Shown here: positions 17,146-25,718 of the stretch, one piece after another
How the letters are laid out: each line of letters begins with the position of its first letter
Numbering within the stretch: the stretch's first letter is position 1
Assembly (NCBI GenBank): GCA_964649825.1
Contig: CAZYQW010000032.1
Location: 30,679-94,678, forward strand
Direction: 5' to 3'
Source: CAZYQW01 sp964649825
GTDB taxonomy: Bacteria; Planctomycetota; B15-G4; JADJEK01
DNA length: 64,000 nt
Made by a program: the position numbers and the translations under genes
The notes under the pieces: generated by a model
Told to the model about the DNA's origin: nothing
The model's database searches: none
The model's input: only the letters and a program-made list of their open reading frames with translations

Positions 17146-19617
17146 ATGAAGCCGTGGCTCATCGCCGTCCTTTCCGTCACGTCGACGTTCGCCGCTCCCC
17201 CCACTACCGCCAACACGACGTCGGACGCGACGGCGATGCGTCTGCCGATCCTGTTCGAGGCGAACGTCGGCCAGTTCGGCGCGGAGGTCGACTTCCTCGC
17301 CCGCGGCCGGGAGTACAACCTCTTCCTCTGCGGAACGGAGGCCGTGTACACGTTTCGCGGCGCGCCGCCGCTGCGCATGCGGCTCGCGGGGGCGTCGGCG
17401 AGCGCGCGGGTGACGGGCGGCGACGCCAGCGAGGCACGCGTTCATTCGTTCCACGGCGACGACCCGAACCGCTGGCGCGCCGACGTCCCGACGTTCGGCC
17501 GCGTGGAGTGCCGCGACGCGTACGTCGGGATCGACGTCGTCCATCACGCCCGCGGCGGCGCGGTCGCGTACGACTTCGTGCTCGCGCCGTTCGCGGACCC
17601 GCGACAGATCATGATCGAGTTCGACGGCGCGCTGGAAGTGCGAATCGATGAGGAGGGGACGCTCCTCCTCCACACCGAGTCCGGCGTCCTCCGGCACGCG
17701 CCGCCCGTCGTCTGCCAGGAGGTGGACGGCGCGCGCCGCCCGGTCGACGGCCAGTTCGTTCTGCTCGACGACGCGCTGATCGGCTTCCGACTCGGAGGGT
17801 ACGACCCGCGGGCGCCGCTCGTGATCGATCCGTACGTGTCGTACGCCACGTTCGTCGGCGGCGGCGCGGGTGACGTCGTGAGCGACGTCGCCGCGTCGCA
17901 GGGCTGCGCGCTCGTGACGGGGCGGACGTTCTCCGCCGACTTTCCGACGCTCGCCGCGATCCAGTCCAACCTGCTCGCGCCCGACGACGCGTTCGTTGCG
18001 AAGTTCGACACCAAGGGAAAGCTCGTGTTCGCGACGTTCATCGGCGGCAACGGACACGACAGCGGCAACGGCGTCACCGTCGCTCCCGACGGGACCATCT
18101 GGATGGTCGGCGAGACCGACTCGGCCACGTTTCCGACGACGGGCAACGCGGCGCAGCCGGCGCACGCCGGGGCGCTGGACGGGTTCTACGCGCACCTGAG
18201 CGCGTCGGGGAGCTCGCTGCTAAGGTCCTCCTACATCGGTGGGAGCGGCAACGACACCGCGACGACGGTGGACGTAAACCAGGGGGGAAACACGTTCACC
18301 GCCGGCACGACGGACGACGCGGGGAGCTTCCCCATCACCTATTCGCACGCCCTGACGACGACGGATACACTGGACACCTGGGCCGCCGAGATCGACCCGA
18401 CGAAGGACGGATCGATCTCGATCGGCTACTCGGTCACCTACGGCGGCAGCGGCGACGACTTCGTGATCGACGGCGCGTGCGGAACGGAGCCATCGAGCGG
18501 CCAGCACGTTCAGGGGATCCTGATCGGCACGAACTCCACCGACTTGCCGGTGACCGCCAACGCACTGAACGCGAGTGCGCTCGGAGGTCGCGACGCCGCG
18601 GTCGCCGTCTTCGACCACACGGGGACACAACTCCGGTACGGCAGCTACCTCGGTGGGAGCGGCGACGAGGCGGCGAGTCCCGAGGGCGGACTCACGTTCG
18701 ACGAGAACGGGAACCTCGTCGGCGCGGTCACGACGTCATCGACGGACGCCGCCACCACCGCGTCCGCGGCACAGCCGAGCTACGGCGGCGGCTTCTCGGA
18801 CGCGTACTTCTTCGAGCTCGTCCGCGAGGCTTCGTCGAGCCACCTCGCCTACGCGACCTACGTCGGCGGAGACAATGCCGAGCTGGCCGGCGCCGTGCTC
18901 GCGTCGGGCGATCGCCGGGTCGTCGCCGGAGGGACGCGATCGGCGAACTTCCCGGTGGTCGATCCGGTCCAGGCACAGCACAGCGGCAACGGCCAGCACG
19001 ACGTGTTCCTCACGGTCTACGACCTCGGGCTCATCACGTTCTCGACGGTCTGGGGCGGCAACTTCGGACACGACTACGCGAACGGGATCGCGATGACCGA
19101 CGACGGCACGATCCTCGCCGGCGGGGTCGCGGAGTCGTCCCAGTTCCCGACGACGCCCGGCGCGTTCGACACGAACGCGGACGGGTTCGTGGACGGCTTC
19201 CTCTTCGCGGTCGACCCGGACGCGACGCTGCCGAGCATCTACGGCGTCGGCCTGGCGGGCACGGGCGGCGCGACACCGAAGTGGATCGACCCGATGCTCG
19301 CGAAGCCAGTCTACAGCGGCGAGAGCGCCGCGTTCGGCCTGGAGAATCTGGCGCCGGGTTCGACCGGATTCTTGATCGCCGGCGTCGACGACGCGTCGCA
19401 GCCGATCGCCGGCGACGCGACGCTCCTCGTTGACGTCACCCAGCTCCACGTCATCGTGACGTTCCCGGTCCTGGTGCCGCAGTTCGCGCTGACCATCCCG
19501 GTGCCGAACCTCTCCGCCGAGGCCGAGGTGTTCGCGCAGGCGCTTTTCGCCGATCCCGGCGCCCCGAAGGGCGTGTCCGCGACGGCCGGGTTCTATATGC
19601 CGATCCTGTTCAAGTAG
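17146..19617 (+). CDS. Secreted SBBP-repeat beta-propeller protein
   Basis: 823 residues from the ATG at 17146 with GGAGAA 7 bases upstream. The signal peptide (MKPWLIAVLSVTSTFAAPP) is followed by a DUF7948-like N-terminal domain (about 25-235; LPILFEANVGQFGAEVDFLARG, DPYVSYATFVGG). SBBP repeats run through about 235-700, each with a Y-x-T/S-Y-x-GG-x-x-x-D motif and a closing FP (LLRSSYIGGSGNDTATTV, QLRYGSYLGGSGDEAAS, LAYATYVGGDNAELAG). The C-terminal ~130 residues (GVGLAGTGG .. QALFADPGAPKGVSATAG) are the shared exoprotein module. Likely surface or extracellular; binding role inferred. An SGNH hydrolase gene follows 9 bases later. Confidence 0.85.
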   Translation: MKPWLIAVLSVTSTFAAPPTTANTTSDATAMRLPILFEANVGQFGAEVDFLARGREYNLFLCGTEAVYTFRGAPPLRMRLAGASASARVTGGDASEARVHSFHGDDPNRWRADVPTFGRVECRDAYVGIDVVHHARGGAVAYDFVLAPFADPRQIMIEFDGALEVRIDEEGTLLLHTESGVLRHAPPVVCQEVDGARRPVDGQFVLLDDALIGFRLGGYDPRAPLVIDPYVSYATFVGGGAGDVVSDVAASQGCALVTGRTFSADFPTLAAIQSNLLAPDDAFVAKFDTKGKLVFATFIGGNGHDSGNGVTVAPDGTIWMVGETDSATFPTTGNAAQPAHAGALDGFYAHLSASGSSLLRSSYIGGSGNDTATTVDVNQGGNTFTAGTTDDAGSFPITYSHALTTTDTLDTWAAEIDPTKDGSISIGYSVTYGGSGDDFVIDGACGTEPSSGQHVQGILIGTNSTDLPVTANALNASALGGRDAAVAVFDHTGTQLRYGSYLGGSGDEAASPEGGLTFDENGNLVGAVTTSSTDAATTASAAQPSYGGGFSDAYFFELVREASSSHLAYATYVGGDNAELAGAVLASGDRRVVAGGTRSANFPVVDPVQAQHSGNGQHDVFLTVYDLGLITFSTVWGGNFGHDYANGIAMTDDGTILAGGVAESSQFPTTPGAFDTNADGFVDGFLFAVDPDATLPSIYGVGLAGTGGATPKWIDPMLAKPVYSGESAAFGLENLAPGSTGFLIAGVDDASQPIAGDATLLVDVTQLHVIVTFPVLVPQFALTIPVPNLSAEAEVFAQALFADPGAPKGVSATAGFYMPILFK

Positions 19618-19626
19618 GAGGCCGTC

Positions 19627-20709
19627 ATGACCACGTCCGGCTCCCGTCTCCGGGCGAAGGCGTCGCTCGCCGCCGCCGCCGCGATCGTGGCCCTCATGGC
19701 GGGCGGCGCGGCATGGGAGATCGCGCTGCGCGTTCGACACGAAGGCCGAGTCGAGCGCATCACCGGCGTCGTTCCGTGGCGGGTCGCGACGTGGGGTGGC
19801 CTGACGTACCACTGGGACGCGTATCACCCCACGCTCGGCTGGACGAACCAACCCGGGTACCGAAGCGACGCCGAGGTCCCGTTCCACGTCTCGATCAACG
19901 CGCAAGGGCTCCGCGCGACGCGGGAGTACGCACCGCGTCCCCCGGCGGGCACGCGGCGCGTCGCGGTCTTTGGCGATTCGTTCGTCTTCGGCGAGGAGGT
20001 CGACGACGACGAGACGTTGCCGGCCTGGCTGGAGCGATCTCTCGGAGGCTCGGAGGTGCTGAACTTCGGCGTCCACGGCTACGGACTCGGACAGACCGCG
20101 TTGCGGCTGATCGAGGACGTCCTGACGTTCCGTCCGGACCACGTCGTGCTGGTCGTGCTGCTCCCGCAGGACGTCGCCCGCCTCGCGATCGACCGATTCG
20201 TCCACGCCAAACCGGCGTTCGCCGTGCGCGAAGGACGGCTCGTGATCGAGAACTCACCGGTTCCGACGCAGGACGCGCAGCCGTGGATCCTCCGGCGCTG
20301 CTTCGTCGCCGCGCACCTCTTCGGCCGGCCCGTCGCCTCCGTCCGTCCGACGGACGTCCGCAGCCACGTCGAGGTCGTGCGAGCCGTGCTCGCGCTCGTC
20401 GCGCGACGTTGCGAAGCAGCGGTCTCGACGCTGACCGTCGTACCGTTCGCCGGGCCGGCAGACATCGTCCGGATGGAGTCCGACCCCTCGCTCCGCGCGA
20501 CGGTCGACGCGATGCGCCGCGGCTTCGCCGGCGTCGGTGTCGACGTCCTCGACCTGTCCGACGACCTCGCCGCCGTACTGCAGCGTCACCGCGCAACGTT
20601 CGTGGCACCTCGCGGCCACTGGTCGGGCAACGCGAACCGGTGGCTCGCCGCTCGGATCGCCGCCCACCTCGAACACGTTCCGCCGCCCCCCCAGGAGCGC
20701 CCCGGCTGA
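19627..20709 (+). CDS. SGNH/GDSL-type hydrolase, membrane-anchored
   Basis: 360 residues. The ATG at 19627 has an AGGAGG ribosome-binding site that overlaps the TAG stop of the upstream SBBP gene, so the two are an operon. Residues 12-32 form an N-terminal membrane anchor. The SGNH fold is marked by VAVFGDSFVFGEEVDDDET (block I, catalytic Ser in GDS), NFGVHGYGLGQTALRL (block II Gly) and the C-terminal GHWSGNANRWLA carrying the catalytic His. The expected Asp two residues before this His is not present (PRGH), so the catalytic dyad may be used instead. It probably removes acyl or acetyl groups from an exported carbohydrate or protein; substrate unknown. Confidence 0.8.
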   Translation: MTTSGSRLRAKASLAAAAAIVALMAGGAAWEIALRVRHEGRVERITGVVPWRVATWGGLTYHWDAYHPTLGWTNQPGYRSDAEVPFHVSINAQGLRATREYAPRPPAGTRRVAVFGDSFVFGEEVDDDETLPAWLERSLGGSEVLNFGVHGYGLGQTALRLIEDVLTFRPDHVVLVVLLPQDVARLAIDRFVHAKPAFAVREGRLVIENSPVPTQDAQPWILRRCFVAAHLFGRPVASVRPTDVRSHVEVVRAVLALVARRCEAAVSTLTVVPFAGPADIVRMESDPSLRATVDAMRRGFAGVGVDVLDLSDDLAAVLQRHRATFVAPRGHWSGNANRWLAARIAAHLEHVPPPPQERPG

Positions 20710-20714
20710 GCCTC

Positions 20715-20885
20715 CCGCGCGATCTTCTTGCTGGGCGAAACCATCCCGAACGCCTCCACCGACGCGCTCCTCGTTCCTCCCGGTGTGGTGTCGGGATTCG
20801 AGCCTCGAGGACTTGGAGCTGACCGCCGGGGGCCAGTCGGAAGTCGATGCGCACGTCACCGCTTGAGCTCGAGCACCTTGCAGAT
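20715..20885 (-). pseudogene. Decayed C-terminal fragment of an ATP-grasp ligase gene
   Basis: Read on the reverse strand in shifting frames, this segment gives KVLELKR then a stop, then GDVRIDFRLAPGGQLQVLEA, then NPDTTPGG .. SVEAFGMVSPSKKIARE. These line up in order with KVLELDGYARIDYRLTPDGQLYFLEANPNPDIGK .. SAEAFGLSYPELIGKILA at the C-terminus of the intact ATP-grasp gene at 10166-11188. At least two frame changes and a stop break it. Only the last ~60 residues are recognisable, so the remainder has been lost or has drifted. Confidence 0.65.
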
Positions 20886-21201
20886 CTCGTCCTGCCCGCC
20901 GCGGAACCAGGAGAAGCCAAAGCGTCGCCGCAAAATCTCCCCGGCCGAGACTTCCATGGTCGCGTCCGCGGACCGCGTTCTCCCGTCTCGGTCCGGAGGC
21001 CGCCCCGACGCGGCGCATCCCGTCGTTGCCCCGCGAGGAATGCCGGAAGTCCGCCGCGGCCCGCCCGCGCCTTGTTGTCGGCCAGCGCGGACGTGACCGT
21101 AGGGGACAAACAAGCCCCGCGAATCGACCCTCACAAGGGCACGAGACCCACGACTCCTCCTTCTATCCGGCGCCGCCCGCCGAACTTCATCGAGTCACGT
21201 C

Positions 21202-21229
21202 GAGCGTGTCGATCGTCCTCCACCGAGCG
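21202..21229 (+). repeat. REP-like repeat copy 1
   Basis: 28 bases starting GAGCGTGTCGATCGT, matching 21358-21385 at 26 of 28 positions and the reverse complement of the right arm of the inverted repeat at 21434-21460. So this short sequence occurs three times within 260 bases. Confidence 0.7.
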
Positions 21230-21351
21230 CATCCAAACCAACAGACAACCGCCCCCACCCCTCGATCCCACGCACCCAACCATCCATCAGAGCGCGAAGC
21301 GCCACATCTTCCACCTCCCCCCGAACGCAGCCCCGCCGCAACCCCCCCGGC

Positions 21352-21460
21352 AGGGCGGAGCGTGTCGATCGTTCTCCGCCGAGCGAGTTGCGCGCCCGCG
21401 AGCGCAGCGAGCGAGCGTGCGTGTCTGAGCGAACGGAGAACGATCGACACGCTCCGCCCT
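21352..21460. repeat. 27-base perfect inverted repeat (REP-like hairpin)
   Basis: Bases 21352-21378 and 21434-21460 are exact reverse complements (AGGGCGGAGCGTGTCGATCG .. ), with a 55-base loop that itself contains GCG/CGC-rich pairing. This forms a very stable hairpin in DNA or RNA. It resembles bacterial palindromic intergenic repeats rather than a terminator, as it is over 250 bases from the nearest stop codon. Confidence 0.85.
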
Positions 21461-21504
21461 CCCGTTACCAGCACCCCGGCCCCTCGAGCGCTCAAGCCCC
21501 GCGC

Positions 21505-21700
21505 AGCGGCAGCGAAGCGCCCCGCCGCGTAGCGGCAGCGAAGCGCCCCGCCGCGTAGCGGCAGCGAAGCGCCCCGCCGCGCAGCGGCGCCCCCAAGCCC
21601 CGCGCAGCGGCGCCCCCAAGCCCCGCGCAGCGGCGCCCCCAAGCCGCGCAGCGGCGCCCCCAAGCCCCGCGCAGCGGCGCCCCCAAGCCCCGCGCAGCGC
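21505..21700. repeat. Minisatellite of two tandem unit types
   Basis: The left half has about three copies of a 26-base unit (core GCGTAGCGGCAGCGAAGCGC). The right half has about five copies of a 23-base unit (core GCGCAGCGGCGCCCCCAAGC), one of them shortened. Both share GCGnAGCGGC, so one type probably evolved from the other. Confidence 0.85.
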
Positions 21701-21711
21701 CCCCCGCCATT

Positions 21712-22971
21712 TCAATTCCCGATCACCTCGTGAAGCCCGTTCGACAACGACACCCCCGCGGGCGCGGCTGCGTCATTCCCTGCCGCCTGGAGATAGACGC
21801 TCACCCCGACGAGGGCCGGGTTGTCCTTCACCGTAAACGGGATCCGCAGCTCTCCGGCCCCGGGCCCGGCACCGGGGAGCGGGAAGGAGATGAGGAGAAA
21901 GGGGAGCGACGGATCGATGAGGAGGGTGCCGCCCAGGAAGGGAAGCGATGCGTCCTTCAGACCGACCAAGAGCGTGCAGAGCGCGCCGCCGAGGAAATCC
22001 TCGAACTCGAGCGCGATGTCGTGGCCGGGGCAGGGCGAGAAGATCGCCCCGAGTCGCGGCACGATGCCGCCGCTGCCGGCCGTGCCCGCGCCGTACTTCG
22101 TGAACGAGCCCGAGCAGAGCGTCGCGTCCTCGCGGACGCAGATCCCCACGATCTCGCCGTACGTCGGGTTCTTGTAGATCTCGGTCATCGTTCCGAGCGC
22201 GTCGATCCGGACCACGTTCGATGCCTTCGACGTCAGCAGGAGACCGCCGCTGCGAGCGAGCTTCAGGTCGTTCGGCTTCAGGGTCACGAGAGGGTCGCCG
22301 GCGAACACCTCCGCCTCGCCCGTGTCGAGCCGGAACCGGACGACGTTGTTCCCGCCGTACTGGCAGACGAACATGTTGCCGGAGTTGTCGATCGCGATCC
22401 CGCCGGGCCAAAACAGCAGCGGGTCGTTCGAGAAGAGCGTCGCGTTGTTCTGGGGATCGACCTTGATGATCGTGTTGCCGACGTTGTTCGCGACGTAGAG
22501 GTTTCCGTCCGAGTCGAACGCGATCCCGCCGGGATCCGTGATCAGACCGCCCGAGGTCGAGCGGTCATGCACCAGCGTCTGATTCCCGTTCCAGTCGACG
22601 AAGACGACCCGGCCCGCGAACAGGTCGGACGCGATCAGACCGGTGCCGTTCGGGTGCGGCGTCGTCGTGAACGGACGCGCCAGGAGCCCGCCCGCGGTCA
22701 GGATGGAGACGTTCCCCTGAGCATCGATCTCGAAGATCGCTCCCCACTCCTTGTCGGGCATGAACATCCGGCCATCGGCACGCCAAAAACCGTAGAACGG
22801 GACGAGAAGACCCGTCACGAACGGGGTGGCGGCAAGCGTGTCCGCGTCCAGCCGAAGGATCGCGCTCTGGTTCGGGACCGAGAGGTAGTAGTCCCGGTCG
22901 CTCGCGCGCGACCCGGCGGGCGCCACCGCGACGATGGATGCAACGGCGATGGAGATCGAAAATCGGATCAC
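21712..22971 (-). CDS. Secreted NHL-repeat propeller with planctomycete C-terminal module
   Basis: 419 residues from a GTG at 22971. I prefer this start over upstream ATGs because GGGAGG sits 6 bases ahead of it and the protein then begins directly with a signal peptide (VIRFSISIAVASIVAVAPAG). Residues 30-290 are NHL blades (PGGIAFDSDGNLYVANNVGN, PGGIAIDNSGNMFVCQYGGN, YGFWRADGRMFMPDKEWG), a six- or seven-bladed propeller. The C-terminal ~125 residues start at YGAGTAGSGGIVPRLG and contain VGVSVYLQAAGNDAAAPAGV, the shared exoprotein module. Likely secreted; ligand unknown. A minisatellite lies immediately downstream. Confidence 0.82.
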   Translation of the reverse strand: MIRFSISIAVASIVAVAPAGSRASDRDYYLSVPNQSAILRLDADTLAATPFVTGLLVPFYGFWRADGRMFMPDKEWGAIFEIDAQGNVSILTAGGLLARPFTTTPHPNGTGLIASDLFAGRVVFVDWNGNQTLVHDRSTSGGLITDPGGIAFDSDGNLYVANNVGNTIIKVDPQNNATLFSNDPLLFWPGGIAIDNSGNMFVCQYGGNNVVRFRLDTGEAEVFAGDPLVTLKPNDLKLARSGGLLLTSKASNVVRIDALGTMTEIYKNPTYGEIVGICVREDATLCSGSFTKYGAGTAGSGGIVPRLGAIFSPCPGHDIALEFEDFLGGALCTLLVGLKDASLPFLGGTLLIDPSLPFLLISFPLPGAGPGAGELRIPFTVKDNPALVGVSVYLQAAGNDAAAPAGVSLSNGLHEVIGN

Positions 22972-23185
22972 GGTCGGCCTCCCGGTCGGGGATTCGTGGC
23001 GCTTGCGACGGATACGGTACATCACCCCAAAGGAACGGGCGACGCGCCGATCGGGGGCCACGCATCGGCAAGCGGGACGCCGGACGGTGCCCACCCGGCG
23101 ATCGCCGAATCCAGACCCGGAGGTGGATCCACCGGCGGTCGGGGTCCGGTTCGTTCATGTGGTTCGTTCACGTGGGCCGCGAAGG

Positions 23186-23899
23186 TCACGCGCGCGCCAC
23201 CCGGCCGAAGCGATAGGCGAAGCCGGGCGCCATCGACGCGTCGCCCTCGATTGCTTCGACCGCGACCGCGACGAGGCCGCGCTCGAAGCGGTCGCGACAC
23301 TGCCGGGCCAGGTCGGCGAGCGCGGCGGCCGCGTTCGCGGCCGTCACCCGGGGCACGACGACGCGATCGACGAGCTCGGCGCGCACGCGCGACGCGGCGG
23401 GCCGCCACGTGACGTGCATGCGATCCGACGGCAGGTCGGTGCCGAGGCGTTTCATGGGGTCGAGCGGGCCCGTCATCGGACCGTAGCAGTCGAGCAGGTA
23501 GCCGTCCCCCACCGCGCCCAGCCGGTCGAGGTTGAACCGCGCGTTCGCCGCCATCAACGGGTCGAACGTCCACGTGATCCGGTCGATGCCGCGCGCGGTG
23601 CAGAATCGCGCCTGGAACCGCTTCAGCGCTTCGCCGACGCCGCTGCCGCGATACGGCCGGCGGACGCCGGTCGTGTGCGAGTGATGAAACGGACCGTTCT
23701 CGTCGAAGCCGGCCAGCCCCCACAACGCGCCGGCGATCGTCCCGTCGATCTCCGCGACGGCACAGAGGCCGCCCGCGAGCAGCGACGCGCGGACGTCCAC
23801 CACGGCCGGAACCGGCGCGCCGAAGACGTCGCGAAAGACGTCGCACACCGGCTCGAGGTCGCGTGCCGACTCCACGGAGCGGATGCGAGGGACGATCAA
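23186..23899 (-). CDS. GNAT-fold acetyltransferase
   Basis: 237 residues from a TTG at 23899 that overlaps the clpS stop by four bases (TTGA). The protein has a GNAT core: CAVAEIDGTIAGALWGL, then the acetyl-CoA loop VRRPYRGSGVGEALKRFQ (R-x-x-G-x-G/A type). ITWTFDPLMAANARFNLDRLGA follows, the pattern of the predicted GNAT family COG3375. The acceptor is unknown. Coupling to clpS, whose product delivers N-degron substrates to ClpAP, suggests a link to protein N-termini or turnover, but that is inference from position only. Confidence 0.75.
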   Translation of the reverse strand: MIVPRIRSVESARDLEPVCDVFRDVFGAPVPAVVDVRASLLAGGLCAVAEIDGTIAGALWGLAGFDENGPFHHSHTTGVRRPYRGSGVGEALKRFQARFCTARGIDRITWTFDPLMAANARFNLDRLGAVGDGYLLDCYGPMTGPLDPMKRLGTDLPSDRMHVTWRPAASRVRAELVDRVVVPRVTAANAAAALADLARQCRDRFERGLVAVAVEAIEGDASMAPGFAYRFGRVARA

Positions 23900-24174
23900 C
23901 CTTCGTCGACCTCCACCTGGAGTCGGATGCGACGGAGGATCGCGGCGACCTTCTGGCATTCGACGAGGGCGCCCGTGAACGCGACCGCCTTGCCCCGCGA
24001 ATGCGCCTCGAGCGTGATCTGATACGCCTGCTCCAGCGCTTTGCCGGTCGCCTTCTGCACCTGCAGCACCACTTCGTCGAAGTCGTGAACGTCATCGTTG
24101 TAGAGCACGACGTTCCACGGACGTTGGGTGACCGCCTTCACCTTCTCCTTCGGCTCGACCTTCGTGGCCATCAT
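23896..24174 (-). CDS. clpS: ATP-dependent Clp protease adaptor ClpS
   Basis: 92 residues from the first of two adjacent ATGs (24174; 24171 equally possible). The core PWNVVLYNDDVHDFDEVV holds the conserved N-D-D residues that bind the alpha-amino group of N-degrons. EAHSRGKAVAFTGALVEC holds the conserved His of the hydrophobic pocket and the G-K-A-V motif. ClpS delivers proteins with destabilising N-termini to ClpA/ClpP; no clp protease gene is in this window. It is translationally coupled to the following GNAT gene. Confidence 0.92.
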   Translation of the reverse strand: MMATKVEPKEKVKAVTQRPWNVVLYNDDVHDFDEVVLQVQKATGKALEQAYQITLEAHSRGKAVAFTGALVECQKVAAILRRIRLQVEVDEG

Positions 24175-24503
24175 CCGCTCGTTTGACCATCTTCGAGGTC
24201 CGAGTAGAATACTCGCACTCAAGCTACCGGCGCGGGGCCTGGAATGACGGCTCCCGGGCGACTTACGCGATTTGCCGATTCCCCGCTTCAGCGGGAGAGT
24301 CGTTCTGTCGGATGTACGAATGTTCGATCGGCCTGCGTCCGTGGCTTGCCACCCGGTAGCTCCCTACCACCGGCCTGTCCCGGGGGGCGCGGCTGATCGA
24401 CTTTTTCGCTCCCGGTGAACGATAGCATCCCGGTCCCATCTCGCAACTTGCGTTCATCCGAGCCGCCTCGCCCGGCCCGCGGCAATGCTACGATCGAGCC
24501 GTG
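24175..24503. other. Intergenic region with hairpin-rich sequence, possible unassigned RNA
   Basis: No gene is supported. On the plus strand three tight hairpins follow each other: CCCGC-TTCA-GCGGG (about 24282-24295), GTGG-CTTG-CCAC (about 24340-24352) and GGTAG-CTCC-CTACC (about 24355-24368). A GC-rich run and five Ts (GACTTTTTCGC, about 24400) follow. CUUG-type loops are typical of stable RNAs. I could not match it to a known RNA family. It may also be a leader or promoter region between clpS and the divergent catabolic operon. Confidence 0.35.
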
Positions 24504-25283
24504 ATGACGGGACACAACGAACAGGTCGTGGTCGTGACCGGTGGATCTCGCGGCATCGGGCGCGCAGTGGCGGTGGCGCTCGGCCGCGCCGGGTATCGGA
24601 TCGCGGTCACGGGTCGCGACGAGAGCTCGTTGGCGGAGACGGTCCGCGAGGTCGAACGGTCCGGCGCGAGAGCGGCCGCGTTTGCCTGCGACGTCACCGA
24701 GGGCGCGGCGGTCGACGCGCTCCCGGCGCGCGTCTCCGCGGCGCTCGGCGGGGTCGCGATCCTCGTCAACAACGCCGGCGGCGCGGAGAGCGCTCCGTTC
24801 GTCCGAACCGCGCCCGAACTCTGGGATCGAATGATCGCGATCAACCTGACGTCGGTGTACCGCACCACGCGCGCGTTCCTTCCCGCCATGCTCGAACGCG
24901 GGTTCGGCCGGGTCGTGAACGTCGCGTCGACCGCGGGCAAGACCGGCTACCCGTACGTCACGGCATACTGCGCCGCGAAGCACGGCGTGATCGGGCTGAC
25001 GAAGTCGCTCGCGGCCGAAGTGGCAGCGAGAGGCATCACCGTGAACGCGGTCTGTCCGTCCTACGTCGATACGCCGATGACCGACGCGGCGATCCGGAAC
25101 ATCGTCGCGAAGACCGGCATGACCGAGGACGAGGCGCTCGCGTCGCTCGTCCAACGAAACCCGCAGCGGCGCTTGGTGACGCCCGAGGAGGTCGCGGCCG
25201 CCGTCGTCTACCTCGCGTCGGACGACGCGCGCGGGGTCAACGGGCAGGCGATCAACCTGTGCGGAGGCGAGCTGCCACTCTGA
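24504..25283 (+). CDS. SDR-family dehydrogenase (3-hydroxyacyl / hydroxybutyrate type)
   Basis: 259 residues from the ATG at 24504 (a GTG one codon earlier is possible). Classical short-chain dehydrogenase: nucleotide-binding TGGSRGIGRA (about 14-23), CDVTEG, NNAGG, the catalytic Ser in NVASTAGKTG, and YCAAK holding the Tyr-x-x-x-Lys pair. The C-terminal part (PSYVDTPMTDAAIRNIVAKT) resembles hydroxybutyrate-dehydrogenase-like members. It is the first gene of a tightly packed operon with RidA, enoyl-CoA hydratase, acyl-CoA dehydrogenase and a ferredoxin. A role in oxidising a hydroxyacyl-CoA or related intermediate is therefore likely; the substrate is not decided by sequence. Confidence 0.88.
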   Translation: MTGHNEQVVVVTGGSRGIGRAVAVALGRAGYRIAVTGRDESSLAETVREVERSGARAAAFACDVTEGAAVDALPARVSAALGGVAILVNNAGGAESAPFVRTAPELWDRMIAINLTSVYRTTRAFLPAMLERGFGRVVNVASTAGKTGYPYVTAYCAAKHGVIGLTKSLAAEVAARGITVNAVCPSYVDTPMTDAAIRNIVAKTGMTEDEALASLVQRNPQRRLVTPEEVAAAVVYLASDDARGVNGQAINLCGGELPL

Positions 25284-25696
25284 TGCGCATCGAGACGATC
25301 AACCCCGAGAGCCTCGGCGCGCCGAAGGGCTACTCGAACGGTATCCGCGTCAGCGGCTCGTACGACCTCCTGTTCGTGGCCGGACAGGTCGGATGGGACG
25401 AGGAGCAGCGCCTCGCCGGCGACGACTTCGTGCGGCAGTTCGACCGAGCGCTCGCCAACGTCGTCACCGTCGTCGAGGCGGCGGGCGGCTCGGCAAGCAG
25501 CATCGCACGCCTCACCATCTACGTGACCGACAAGCAGGAGTACCTCGCCGCGGTTCGAGAGGTCGGCGCCTCGTACCGCGGGCGGATGGGTCGTCACTTC
25601 CCCGCGATGGCGCTCGTCGAGGTGAAGGACCTCCTCGAGGAAGGCGCGAAGATCGAGATCGAAGCGACCGCGGCGGTTCCGCCTCGCTCGCCCTGA
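25283..25696 (+). CDS. RidA/YjgF family deaminase-like protein
   Basis: 137 residues; ATG at 25283 overlaps the SDR stop by one base (TGATG). It is a single chorismate-mutase-like RidA domain with SYDLLFVAGQVGWDEE, NVVTVVEAAGGSASSIARLT and HFPAMALVEVKDLLEEGAKIEIEA. The conserved Arg that binds the carboxylate in active RidA (normally R-x-A-V/P at this site) is replaced here by HFPAMA, so simple 2-imino-acid deaminase activity is doubtful. RidA paralogues inside catabolic operons often act on pathway-specific enamine/imine intermediates. The operon position supports that reading, but it is inference. Confidence 0.85.
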   Translation: MRIETINPESLGAPKGYSNGIRVSGSYDLLFVAGQVGWDEEQRLAGDDFVRQFDRALANVVTVVEAAGGSASSIARLTIYVTDKQEYLAAVREVGASYRGRMGRHFPAMALVEVKDLLEEGAKIEIEATAAVPPRSP

Positions 25697-25718
25697 ACGC
25701 AAGAACGTCGGAGCCAGA

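Larger units (their letters stand above)
20886..21711. other. Gene-less repeat-rich region
   Basis: No gene is supported. The stretch holds, left to right: further decayed sequence beyond the ATP-grasp remnant; a first REP-like copy (21202-21229); a long perfect inverted repeat (21352-21460); and a GC-rich minisatellite (about 21505-21700). The minisatellite ends 11 bases before the stop codon of the minus-strand NHL protein gene. Confidence 0.6.

Noticed and set aside
21352..21460. A CRISPR repeat
   Set aside because: There are only two inverted arms plus one partial copy, without regularly spaced direct repeats or cas genes.
24260..24420. A c-di-GMP (GEMM) riboswitch
   Set aside because: Fragments such as GGACGCA and GCAAGCC occur on the reverse strand, but the order and the paired elements do not fit the consensus.
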